Of a stretch of 64,000 nt of DNA, positions 36,640 to 44,477 are shown piece by piece. A program made the translations under genes and the position numbers. Numbering within the stretch: position 1 is the first letter of the stretch; every line of letters starts with the position of its first letter. This stretch comes from Porifericola rhodea (GTDB lineage Bacteria > Bacteroidota > Bacteroidia > Cytophagales > Cyclobacteriaceae). The notes under the pieces are model-generated. The model saw only the letters and a list, made by a program, of their open reading frames with translations, was not told the origin of the DNA and made no database searches. The stretch spans positions 4,542,501 to 4,606,500 of the forward strand of contig NZ_CP119421.1 of assembly GCF_030506305.1 (NCBI RefSeq). The letters run 5' to 3'.

Positions 36640-36766
36640 TACCAACGACCATTGCGAGCCGACGGCCGGATTGTTTGCGTTTCCCTTTCGTTTATCATTT
36701 TGGCTACTTGGAGCAGCTGACGAACTAGCTCAATTTCGCTAGGCTGACGGCTGCAAAATGTTATGG
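36640..36766 (-). repeat. attC-like site of the lipoprotein cassette
   Basis: Boxes ACCAAC (36641-36646) and GTTATGG (36760-36766). Arms ATTGCGAGCCGACGG (36651-36665) and CTGACGGCTGCAAAAT (36744-36759) fold on one another (TTGC-AGCCG against TTGCGAGCCG) with a single unpaired G, a hallmark asymmetry of attC sites. Confidence 0.65.
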
Positions 36767-36773
36767 CCAGTTT

Positions 36774-37265
36774 TCAATTCTCAATTTCATCACATTCTTC
36801 TCCCCAGCATTCAACACAAGGTTGATTAATTGTTGGAAAATCTGATGCCTTTCTTGCTGATACAAATTTCAAATCAGAGGTGTAATCATTTGGATAAGTT
36901 GTAATCCAATTGGCGATACCCTTTGTCTCATCAACATATTTAAATTTGAAAGATTGTTGATGATTATCTAGAACATTCTCTGTTTCTATCACCAAATCTT
37001 TTTTAGTACCAGCTAAATTAACAATTCTAAATTCTTGGTCTTCTTGGGTGCCATGCAACAAAATGTATGCAGTATCATTCTTAGAATAGATTTTGTATTC
37101 TAAATTTCCCATGTCACAGCTATTGAAAATGACCAATCCTGAATCAGTTTCTGTTAAGTGCGTCCAATCAGAATTCATTTCACTTAGTAAGTCGTAATCA
37201 ACAGATTGTTGCTGATGACATCCAAATACTAAAATCATGGTGCTTATGTAAACTATTATCTTCAT
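36774..37265 (-). CDS. cassette-borne lipoprotein, unknown
   Basis: A 163-residue lipoprotein: KIIVYISTMILVFGC gives a lipobox with Cys at 15. An in-frame ATG lies 18 codons upstream but falls inside the attC-like palindrome and would hide the signal, so ATG 37265 is the start. The mature part has strands such as NLEYKIYSKNDTAYILLHG and ends with CVECWGEECDEIEN, holding three Cys. No family recognised. Cassette ends are GTTATGGCCA/TGGCCATAAC. Confidence 0.72.
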   Translation of the reverse strand: MKIIVYISTMILVFGCHQQQSVDYDLLSEMNSDWTHLTETDSGLVIFNSCDMGNLEYKIYSKNDTAYILLHGTQEDQEFRIVNLAGTKKDLVIETENVLDNHQQSFKFKYVDETKGIANWITTYPNDYTSDLKFVSARKASDFPTINQPCVECWGEECDEIEN

Positions 37266-37277
37266 TTTTTTAATTGG

Positions 37278-37410
37278 CCATAACGGGCGGCGTGCAGCTA
37301 CACTGGCTGATTTTGCCACCTATCTATTTTTTTTTGTTTCAACTTCTCAAATAGCACCTCAAATTCTACAACCCTGATCTGCCAGCCTGTGAGATGCATG
37401 ATGTTGGCTG
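37278..37410 (-). repeat. attC-like site, copy B of a duplicated sequence
   Basis: From CCATAAC (37278-37284) to GTTGGCTG (37403-37410). Inner arms GTGCAGCTACACTGGCTG (37292-37309) and CAGCCTGTGAGATGCAT (37383-37399) pair along most of their length with one extra A in the first arm. Near-identical to 31473-31607. Confidence 0.65.
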
Positions 37411-37461
37411 GCGGGCTCCCCACTTTTGACCGCGTAGCGGAACATAGGACTGACAGCCAAC
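37403..37461 (-). repeat. 59-bp geneless mini-cassette, copy B, at the array head
   Basis: Bounded by GTTGGCTG (37403-37410) and CAGCCAAC (37454-37461), with hairpin CCGC-GTA-GCGG (37430-37440). It is the first unit of the array as read on the minus strand; the sequence beyond it no longer resembles copy A. Confidence 0.6.
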
Positions 37462-37617
37462 TATTGTGTATCTGCTACTGTAGCACTTATAGATGCTTTA
37501 ACTAGTATATCCATAATCCCTCCCCTGGATCATTATTACTAATTTTGACCTCCCACTTCTCTCCATTCTCATTACTATTGTAGCATTATTACAACTCTTA
37601 AGTAACATCTTTTTCAT
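37462..37617 (-). promoter_or_regulatory. candidate attI/leader between the dead recombinase and the array
   Basis: This 156-base AT-rich stretch separates the stop codon of the broken recombinase gene from the first cassette unit. On the minus strand it reads into GTTGGCTG, the place where an attI recombination point would lie. I see no clear promoter or second palindrome. The assignment is by position only. Confidence 0.3.
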
Positions 37618-37820
37618 CTAATATTCAACTGATCTGCCGGACTCACAATTTTATCTAATGCTTGCATGGATACATGCGTGTAAATCTCAGTAGTCTTACT
37701 GGAGTTATGTCCCAACAATTGTTGAATATAACGTAAATCTGTACCACTTTCTAATAAATGTGTCGCAAAGGAATGTCTTAAGCAATGCAAGGTATAGGCA
37801 GTAGGAATGGATATTCCGGT

Positions 37821-37854
37821 GATGTTGCCCCCTGTACCGGAGATATTGCCCCCC
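37821..37854. repeat. IS21 left-end transposase-binding repeats
   Basis: The end carries CCGG-GAT-TTGCCCCC twice (starting within the terminal repeat and again at about 37837). The same motif appears reversed at the right end (GGGGTCAA-CTCCGG near 40260-40278, 40295-40312 and 40415-40434, and GGGGGCAGTATCTGCCGG near 40338-40355). Multiple terminal repeats of this kind are typical of IS21 and bind IstA. Confidence 0.65.
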
Positions 37855-37896
37855 TAATTCAGGTTTGGTTCTGAAGAACCCGATGGTATGACAATT

Positions 37897-38616
37897 TTAC
37901 ACTTTTTTTCTTAGACTCTCACCCTTGATGTCAATTCTATGAGAAGTATGCACTAGCCTATCCAGGATAGCATCAGCAATAGTTTCCTCCCCAATGACAT
38001 CATACCAACTAGCAACAGGTAACTGACTGGCAATGATGGTGGATCTAGCACTATGTCTGTCCTCAATGATTTCCATCAGATCCATTTGTTGCTGTTTTTC
38101 CAGGTGGGTCAGGCCAAAGTCATCCAGGATGAGCAGATCTGTCTTGGCCAGTTTCTCAAAGAACTTATAGATGGTGCCTTCCAGACGAGACATCTTGGTT
38201 TTAAGCAGCAGTTTCTGAGTATTAAAGTAAGCTACTTTAAATCCCATCAGACAAGCTTGATGCCCTAGAGCAGAGGAGAGGAAGCTTTTCCCACAACCGG
38301 TGGCACCGGTCACAAGGATTGACTCTCCTTTCTGGATGTATTCACCGGTGGACATACGGGTAATCAGGTTTTTGTCTATGCCCCTTTTCTGGTCAAAGCG
38401 TAGCTCTTCTATAGATGCTTTGTAGCGGAAACCAGCATTGTACTCTAACCTTTTGAACTTACGAAGATCCCTTTCCTGCTCCTCTGCCTGAAGTAAAACT
38501 TCTAATCCATCCAGTAAGGATAGCTCATGAAGTTTCCTGGTCTCCTGCAAGGCTGCCCAAGTTTTGATCATCCCATGTAATTTGAGCTTGTTTAGCTGTG
38601 TCTCAATTTGATTCAT
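37897..38616 (-). CDS. istB: IS21 helper ATPase IstB
   Basis: AAA+ ATPase related to DnaC that forms a decamer on target DNA and recruits IstA. Of 239 residues, Walker A is GATGCGKSFLSSALG near 105-119 and Walker B is LLILDDFG near 167-174; the N-terminal LNKLKLHGMIKTW helix is typical. Overlaps istA by 14 bases, so it is translationally coupled. Appears intact. Confidence 0.95.
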   Translation of the reverse strand: MNQIETQLNKLKLHGMIKTWAALQETRKLHELSLLDGLEVLLQAEEQERDLRKFKRLEYNAGFRYKASIEELRFDQKRGIDKNLITRMSTGEYIQKGESILVTGATGCGKSFLSSALGHQACLMGFKVAYFNTQKLLLKTKMSRLEGTIYKFFEKLAKTDLLILDDFGLTHLEKQQQMDLMEIIEDRHSARSTIIASQLPVASWYDVIGEETIADAILDRLVHTSHRIDIKGESLRKKV

Positions 38617-40204
38617 TGGTTTTATAATTTAGTTCTAACTGTTGATAATGTTCTTTCCCTCTGAGGTTATTATGCTTGGGTAGAGGCTTTTCAGAGATAG
38701 TGGACTGAACCTCTATCATCTTATTTTCCAATACATTCATTACGAAGCTGTAGGTGTAGTTGTGGCAATCCAATGCCATTTGACAGGCCTTTTCAAAACG
38801 TGTAGGCTCGGTTTTCCTTTCCAGGCCAAACAGACCATCACAGGTTCTGTAAAGCTGTTCTGGATAGCGATTCTGCTCAAAGATGCAGCACACCAGTTTA
38901 TGGAGTATAGCCGATTTTTTGGCAGCTTGCCTACGATAGTATTCCGGGCTCCTGTCTTTGTAATGTTGGTGCTGCGAACAGAGATGATCTTTGGTAGTAG
39001 AATAACCACCCTGGTGGAAGTTCCTGATATGTACAGCTACCTGCTCTCCTTTGGAAAAGATATAAACCATACTGCGGGTGTAGATGACCTTGACTTTACT
39101 ACCAATCATTTTAAAATGGACGCTATAGTAGTGTTTATCCTCAGAGAGATAGATATGGTTGTTCTTGGCCACTCTTAACTCTCGGTAGTATTTGATCTGG
39201 TATCTCTCAACTGGTAGAGGCAAGAGGTGTGTCTTCTCCTCGGATATGAAGCGCTCTTCCCGGCAGTAGGGCTTCTTTTGCATGCGAGTTTGATTATGAT
39301 CTCTCACTTTTTCTTTGATGGCTACATTCAGGGAAGACAGGTCAAAGAAGACCATGTGACGCAACTTGGCATATACCCGGCTGTAGATCAGCTTCACTTG
39401 ATTCTCTACTAGTGCTTTGTCTTTAGGCTTACGAACCCTGGCAGGTACTACTGTAGTGTTGTAATGATTGGCAAAATCCTCTAGCGCACGATTGATCTCC
39501 GGTTCATAGCGGTTAGTCTTGACTACCGCAGCCTTTAGATTATCCGGTACTAATGCTTGAGGCACGCCACCCAACTCATGCAAACAACAGGAAAGGGCGT
39601 AGAGAAAATCTTCAGTGGACTGGCTCCTTACAGCCATCACAAAGCTGTAGTCAGAGAAGGGTAAGCAGGCCGTAAATACCTGGCACTTGATCTCCTCACC
39701 AGTGGACTTGTCTATATAGCTCAATGGCTTACCTGCAAAGTCAATATAGAGCTTCTCTCCAGGATGATGGTGTAGCACTGCGGATGGTCTGCGGGCTATC
39801 TGTAACTGATGGAGATGAAAACAAAATTGAGAATAACTATAGCTATCTGGATTACCCTGTCTATATTCTTCCCAAAGTAGTTTTTTATTGACCCCACGTT
39901 CTTTTAACTCATTAAAGTAGTAGTCAAGTCTGGCCTTCAGATCCTCATAACGGTTGTCTTTGTAGGCAGGGTTTCCCGGATGAAATTTTGCCTCCAGTAC
40001 CGGATGCTCCATTCTGAACAGCTCTTCTATTGTGTAGCCTTTGCCATCTTTGATGGTAGTCAGGCTTTTGAGTTTCTCCAGGTATACTTTAACGGTGTTC
40101 TTGCTGATGCCTAGTGTGCGGGCAATGGTCTTACGCCCTTTGCCTTGCTGATGTAGAAGTATGAGTTGTTTGATCGTGCTCATAGATTTTGGTTTACCTG
40201 CCAT
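38603..40204 (-). CDS. istA: IS21 transposase IstA
   Basis: DDE transposase of 533 residues. N-terminal helix-turn-helix (KGRKTIARTLGISKNTVKVYL), then the catalytic core with Asp in LYIDFAGKPL, Asp in LVPDNLKAA and Glu in DKALVENQVK, and a basic C-terminal end. No frameshift seen, so the element may be active. Confidence 0.95.
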   Translation of the reverse strand: MAGKPKSMSTIKQLILLHQQGKGRKTIARTLGISKNTVKVYLEKLKSLTTIKDGKGYTIEELFRMEHPVLEAKFHPGNPAYKDNRYEDLKARLDYYFNELKERGVNKKLLWEEYRQGNPDSYSYSQFCFHLHQLQIARRPSAVLHHHPGEKLYIDFAGKPLSYIDKSTGEEIKCQVFTACLPFSDYSFVMAVRSQSTEDFLYALSCCLHELGGVPQALVPDNLKAAVVKTNRYEPEINRALEDFANHYNTTVVPARVRKPKDKALVENQVKLIYSRVYAKLRHMVFFDLSSLNVAIKEKVRDHNQTRMQKKPYCREERFISEEKTHLLPLPVERYQIKYYRELRVAKNNHIYLSEDKHYYSVHFKMIGSKVKVIYTRSMVYIFSKGEQVAVHIRNFHQGGYSTTKDHLCSQHQHYKDRSPEYYRRQAAKKSAILHKLVCCIFEQNRYPEQLYRTCDGLFGLERKTEPTRFEKACQMALDCHNYTYSFVMNVLENKMIEVQSTISEKPLPKHNNLRGKEHYQQLELNYKTNESN

Positions 40205-41430
40205 AAGGGTCTTTTTAGCGATAGTTGATGATCGCTAAAGAACCAAAACCTTAAGTTTTGAGGGGTCAACTTCCTCCGGAATCATACCCTCAAGGGGTCA
40301 ATTTGCTCCGGTACAAGTCAACGTCAATATATTTAGAGGGGGCAGTATCTGCCGGATTGGCATGCGTTTCAAGCTCAAAAAGAGCATTGAGTATCTAAAT
40401 TTTCTACCGGATTTGAGGGGTCAATATACTCCGGTTTATCCAGTAGGAATGCCTGATGCTTTTAAAGCTCTTTTGAAAATCTGCTGCAAACTCCGATAGC
40501 TATAGGCTCCTCCATATTGACCCTCAAAGATATATTCTTTGCTTGGGTAAGCCTTTCGGTACTGGATAAGCAATGTCCTAGCAGACTGAGACAACATAAC
40601 GCAGCGGTCTTTCTTCCCTTTACCGGCTTTGATATGAATCCGATGACCATGGAGGTTGATATCTGTCCACTTCAAATTAAGTACCTCCCCTGCCCTTAGC
40701 CCCGCAGAATATATCAGCAATAGCAGGCTTTTGTGTTTGAGGTTCGGAGTGTTTGCTAATATCTTCTCTATTTCTTGCCTGGATATGATTTTCGGTAAAC
40801 TCGCCTCTTTTTTCGGACGATGGATTTGCCCTAAGTTCAAAGGCTTACCAACACAATGACGATAGTATAGCTGTACCGCATTAATTGACTACGCGTCCCG
40901 GATTGGTTAATGTAAGACACCGAATACCTCCCGCTTTCTTTCAGCCCGGCATGATAGCTGTTGATTTCTGTCTCTCCATAGGCATGAATAATATCCAGGG
41001 GTAGTGAAGTCGTATTCACAAACTTAACAATCATCGCATAATACGTCCTGATGGTATTTAGACTATAGTTCTTGAGTTGCATATACTCCAGCAATTGAAT
41101 AGATACTGTTTTGTATTCCTCCGAAAGTTGCTGATCCCATAATGCTTTTTGAAGCACCAAACTATCCAGCTTGATCTTCTTGCTTAACCCAATTCTGGCT
41201 ATTCCCTTTAGACTTTGTAATAACTTGAGAATATGCTCTTCGGTAAAATGGGTGATGAAACAGCGATAAGCTTGACTCCACTTTACCCCAGTTGTCTGAA
41301 ATAATACGCCGTAGAGGCACTTATGATAGCGCATTTGTAGTTTTAAGTAGGTCTTACCCTCATGGTCCATCGGAAGCAGATGGATGGTGGGAGTAAATAC
41401 TTTAGCCCTATGGCTAGCACCTAGTCGAAC

Positions 41431-41481
41431 GGGCTTTTCAGGTACCTGCACCAAAGGCGGGTACAGGTACCTGAAAAGCCC
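41431..41481. repeat. perfect 18-bp palindrome inside the recombinase pseudogene
   Basis: GGGCTTTTCAGGTACCTG (41431-41448) and its exact complement (41464-41481), 15 bases apart. It interrupts the N-terminal coding part of the ruined recombinase and changes its frame. It looks like a short mobile repeat or a local inverted duplication. Confidence 0.9.
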
Positions 41482-41768
41482 CCAAGGTAAGCTGAGAGCT
41501 GCCGTAGCAAATTCACATCATGACTCATCAATAGTTGGCCTTCCTGTTTTTCTATATAGCTTAGCTGTTCCAGCCTGTGCCGTAAATATACAGGACAGGA
41601 TTTCAGTACTAGTCTGACTTTTCCCGGACTCCCCTCTATAGTATTGAGATAAATGATAGGTTTGGCTGACTTCATACATATACGTTTGGCGCTAAATTAA
41701 GCCTCCGCATGGTCTTAGCTGTAGTAAAACACGAGTTTATCCGAATGTACACGTATAATAACACGACT

Positions 41769-42183
41769 ATGCAAACCAGAAGATGTCAACAATGCCAAAG
41801 CCAGCTCCAAGGGCGGGTTGATAAGAAGTTTTGCTCAGACCAGTGCCGCTTTCTGTATAACAACCAAAAGAAGCGCTCTGCTGAAGTTACCATTAGCAAT
41901 GTAAACCAGGTGCTAAGAAGAAACAGAACCATCCTGAAAAGCTTTAATCCGATAGGCAAGACCACCATACCAAAGCTTTACTGAGCGCTTAAGAGTTTAG
42001 CTTTGACTTCTACACCCACATCTACCGCACTAAGACTGGCATGGTATACTACTTTTGTCGGATGCCGCGCATTATGAGTACGGTTATGCTTTTGCCGCTG
42101 ATGAAAAAGTAGTGCTCGTTACCTGGCAATCCTATATGGATAAGCCCATTCATCAAGTGATGTTCAATAACCGCTATGACTGA
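41769..42183 (+). pseudogene. degraded zinc-ribbon DNA-associated protein
   Basis: Starts at ATG 41769 with a zinc-ribbon (RRCQQCQSQLQGRVDKKFC, then SDQCRFLYNN) and continues in frame to 41984 (ILKSFNPIGKTTIPK). The homology then carries on in other frames: LLSA-stop-EFSFDFYTHIYRTKTGMVYYFC and finally YEYGYAFAADEKVVLVTWQ before TGA 42181-42183. So at least two frameshifts and one stop have accumulated. Intact relatives of this small Cys-pair protein are common in Bacteroidota genomes; role unknown. It lies in the decaying flank of the mobile region. Confidence 0.75.
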
Positions 42184-42352
42184 AAAATTCTATGCTGCTC
42201 TTTAAAGGCCTATAAAGCTTACAAGCAGAAGTGAAAGAGTTAAAAGCCGCTTTTGACATTTTGACTAATAGAGCTTAAACACCTGAATATGTTAATAATT
42301 AATACTCAAATTGTACCATTACGAAAATAGATATCCTAAACAGTAGATAGTT

Positions 42353-43681
42353 TTATTGACTCTGATTTATCCTTTCAATTATCATTGAGGAAAAATATTC
42401 AACACCAGATTGAATACAAGTCTCATCCACAGCGAAATTGGGTGCATGAGGCATGGCAATAACTCCCTTCTCATAGTTAGATCCTCCTAATAAAAAATAG
42501 ACTCCCGGTATTTTCTCCTGAAAATAAGCGAAGTCATCACCTCTTCCATCAGGAATGACGCCATGCAATGGAAAAGCACTAGATTTTCCATAAATATCAG
42601 AGATAGTGTTAAGTGACTGAAGGGTAATACTATCGTGATTTTGGACATTTGCTCTATCAGGTGAAAATACAAATTTATCGGAGGCAAAATTCACCTCTTC
42701 AAGCTGATCTGCATACTCGCTTTCTTTTATCTTCTTTCTTATAAGAAATAGGATTGAGTCCATTTTCTCTTTACTACTTGTACTTATAAATGCACTAACA
42801 GTAAGTTTATCTTCATTTATCTTGGTCTCAAAGTTATTGCTTACTGTAATATAGTTTTGAAAAATAGTATTAGGATTACCCAACCCTATTTTAAGATCCA
42901 TAAGGTTGCGTGTATCCCAAAACTTGCTATCAGGTGAGACATTTTGTAGATCAGAAATTGCCTGCTTAGTATAATCTATGAGTGGTTTTGTGGGTTTAGC
43001 AGAAGTAAAAGTGATATTAAGCTGCTTATAGTCAGCATATAAATAGTTGGCTTTTGAAGCTACTAAGCCTGAAGGCATAGGCGATATGTGGACAGCGTAT
43101 ATCTCATCAGGCTTAATTATATCTAACAAGCCATCAGTTATCATTGCTTTTGCTCCTTTGTAATTTTCTTCAGAAGGCTGAAAAATAAAATAAACTGTTC
43201 CTTCAATATTATCTCTATAAGTTGCTAATACATTCGCAATACCCAGCCCAATAGCTGTATGAACATCATGTCCACACATATGGTTTACACCTTTATTTTT
43301 AGATACAAAAGAAAAAGACTCTGCTGCTTCCATAGGTAAGGCATCAATATCTACACGCCATGCAATCTTCTTGCCCCTCTTTTCTGTATTAAGTATCCCT
43401 ACGACTCCATAACCACCAATGTTAGTTTTCACTTCTAAGCCAAGTTCCGACAAATAGTCCGCGATAAATTTCGCTGTTTGCTTTTCTTGCCCAGAAAGTT
43501 CAGGGTATTGATGCAACTGTCTCCTGATATGTACCAGGCTATCATAAATCTGATTAGTTCTCTTTTGGATCAATTCATGGATAGATGCCTGGTGATTTGT
43601 ATTCTGGCCTAAGCTAACATTAGGCACAAAAAATAACATAAGGCCAATTGAAATACATAATATTTTATAAGTAGATTTCAT
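42353..43681 (-). CDS. secreted M20 family amidohydrolase/aminoacylase-like peptidase
   Basis: A 442-residue zinc hydrolase with signal peptide (CISIGLMLFFVPNVSLGQ). M20 features: WRVDIDALPMEAAES (Asp ligand and catalytic Asp), NHMCGHDVHTAIGLG (Cys/His ligands as in the amidohydrolase subfamily), IFQPSEENYKGAKAMI (catalytic Glu-Glu), AVHISPMPSG, and a final His near MPHAPNFAVDE. The subfamily deacylates amino acids or hippurate-like compounds. First intact gene after the mobile region. Confidence 0.9.
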   Translation of the reverse strand: MKSTYKILCISIGLMLFFVPNVSLGQNTNHQASIHELIQKRTNQIYDSLVHIRRQLHQYPELSGQEKQTAKFIADYLSELGLEVKTNIGGYGVVGILNTEKRGKKIAWRVDIDALPMEAAESFSFVSKNKGVNHMCGHDVHTAIGLGIANVLATYRDNIEGTVYFIFQPSEENYKGAKAMITDGLLDIIKPDEIYAVHISPMPSGLVASKANYLYADYKQLNITFTSAKPTKPLIDYTKQAISDLQNVSPDSKFWDTRNLMDLKIGLGNPNTIFQNYITVSNNFETKINEDKLTVSAFISTSSKEKMDSILFLIRKKIKESEYADQLEEVNFASDKFVFSPDRANVQNHDSITLQSLNTISDIYGKSSAFPLHGVIPDGRGDDFAYFQEKIPGVYFLLGGSNYEKGVIAMPHAPNFAVDETCIQSGVEYFSSMIIERINQSQ

Positions 43682-43752
43682 ATTTCTTTATTAGATAATA
43701 AGCCAAATATGAAGAGACTATTACACATTCTCCTGACACATATGTGACAAAA

Positions 43753-44343
43753 CTATTTTTGGGAAATTCTTTTGCGAATTCTGCTTAAAGACTGTCTTTC
43801 TATACCCAGAAATGTTGATAAATGCGTAAGGCTAATTCGTTTATGCAGTTCAGGATGGGCTATCATAAAGTTAATATACCTTTCTTCCGCAGTGCTGAAC
43901 AAAAAGCCTTCTACCCTATCATTTAAAATTGTTAGCACCTTTTCAGCAATTAGCCTTCCGTGCATTTCGCTGTTTTTAAACTTACGATAGCTTTCCTGAA
44001 TAATATTATAGGGTAGATTAACAATTACGCTTGGCTCCAGGCATTGTAAAAAATATTTACTTGGCTTCTGTCTGATAAACGCAGGATAATCAGTTACATA
44101 TTCGTTTTCTTGGGTAAAACCTGTGCTAATTTCGTTTCCCTTATCGTTTATGTAATATCTACGAATGAGTCCTTTACAAATAAAACCCATTTCTATCTGC
44201 ACTTCACCTTCTTTTAAAAAGAAGTCACCTTTACTGAATTCTCTAACTTTAAGATGAGGGTAAATAAAACTTACCTCTTCTTCGGAGGAGTGCGTAAGCT
44301 GTTTTACGTATTGGGCTATGTATTCACAATAGGATTCATTCAT
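43753..44343 (-). CDS. Crp/Fnr family transcriptional regulator
   Basis: 196 residues: N-terminal cyclic-nucleotide-binding-like beta-roll (FSKGDFFLKEGEVQIEMGFICKGLIRRYYIND) and a short C-terminal winged-helix end with ISLTHLSTFLGIERQSLSRIRKRI, a typical recognition helix. Lacks a full cAMP-binding Arg-Ser/Thr signature, so the ligand is unknown. Convergent-free neighbour of the M20 gene, 71 bases away; no target operon is proved. Confidence 0.87.
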   Translation of the reverse strand: MNESYCEYIAQYVKQLTHSSEEEVSFIYPHLKVREFSKGDFFLKEGEVQIEMGFICKGLIRRYYINDKGNEISTGFTQENEYVTDYPAFIRQKPSKYFLQCLEPSVIVNLPYNIIQESYRKFKNSEMHGRLIAEKVLTILNDRVEGFLFSTAEERYINFMIAHPELHKRISLTHLSTFLGIERQSLSRIRKRISQK

Positions 44344-44477
44344 TTTAGGGGCAGGCCTGTTTACTTTATATTTAATGATATTTATGAAATAAAAGAATTA
44401 CATACCACAACAAAATAAGGTCATATCTTTAAACATAAAACTCTACTCTAAATTTTGTAAACTAATAATTAAGTCAT

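Larger units (their letters stand above)
27797..37461 (-). other. integron-like gene-cassette array, reading on the minus strand
   Basis: Six single-gene minus-strand units are separated by ~125-135 nt imperfect palindromes. For five of the six gene units, the first bases upstream of the gene are the exact or near-exact complement of bases after its stop: GTTATGGCCA/TGGCCATAAC (36760-37284), GTTGGTAGC/GCTACCAAC (35187-36646), GTTATGGCTC/GAGCCATAAC (34725-35070), GTTGTAGCC/GGCTACAAC (34172-34607) and TTAGGTGTC/GACACCTAA (27797-28278). This is how linear integron cassettes look, because both ends come from one attC core. Two IS91 elements interrupt the array. Call rests on structure seen here; the integron interpretation is inference. 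Confidence 0.68.
37808..40442 (-). mobile_element. IS21-family element with 7-bp target duplication
   Basis: 2635 bp. Terminal inverted repeats TGGATATTCCGG (37808-37819) and CCGGTTTATCCA (40431-40442). Target duplication GTAGGAA at 37801-37807 and 40443-40449; removing element plus one copy restores the recombinase frame ([11 protein letters not shown]). Carries istA and istB. Both ends hold multiple copies of a transposase-binding-like repeat. Confidence 0.95.
37618..41675 (-). pseudogene. tyrosine recombinase gene, degraded and split by IS21
   Basis: Reassembling the minus-strand pieces gives an Xer/integrase-like protein of roughly 420 residues. N-terminal part 41675 to ~41490 (PIIYLNTIEGSPGKVR), then 41430-40837 with QLKNYSLNTIRTYYAMIVKF, then 40840-40450 with SAGLRAGEVLNLKW (Arg) and AGKGKKDRC (Lys), and after the IS21 element 37807-37618 with [15 protein letters not shown] and [16 protein letters not shown] (Tyr). 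Lesions: a palindrome inserted at 41431-41481 that shifts the frame, a frameshift plus TAG near 40890, and the IS21 insertion (7-bp duplication GTAGGAA). No intact copy is in the window. It lies at the head of the cassette array and may have been its recombinase. Confidence 0.85.

Noticed and set aside
27797-37461. CRISPR array
   Set aside because: Repeats are long, few, palindromic and separated by genes; there are no short regular direct repeats with unique spacers and no cas genes.
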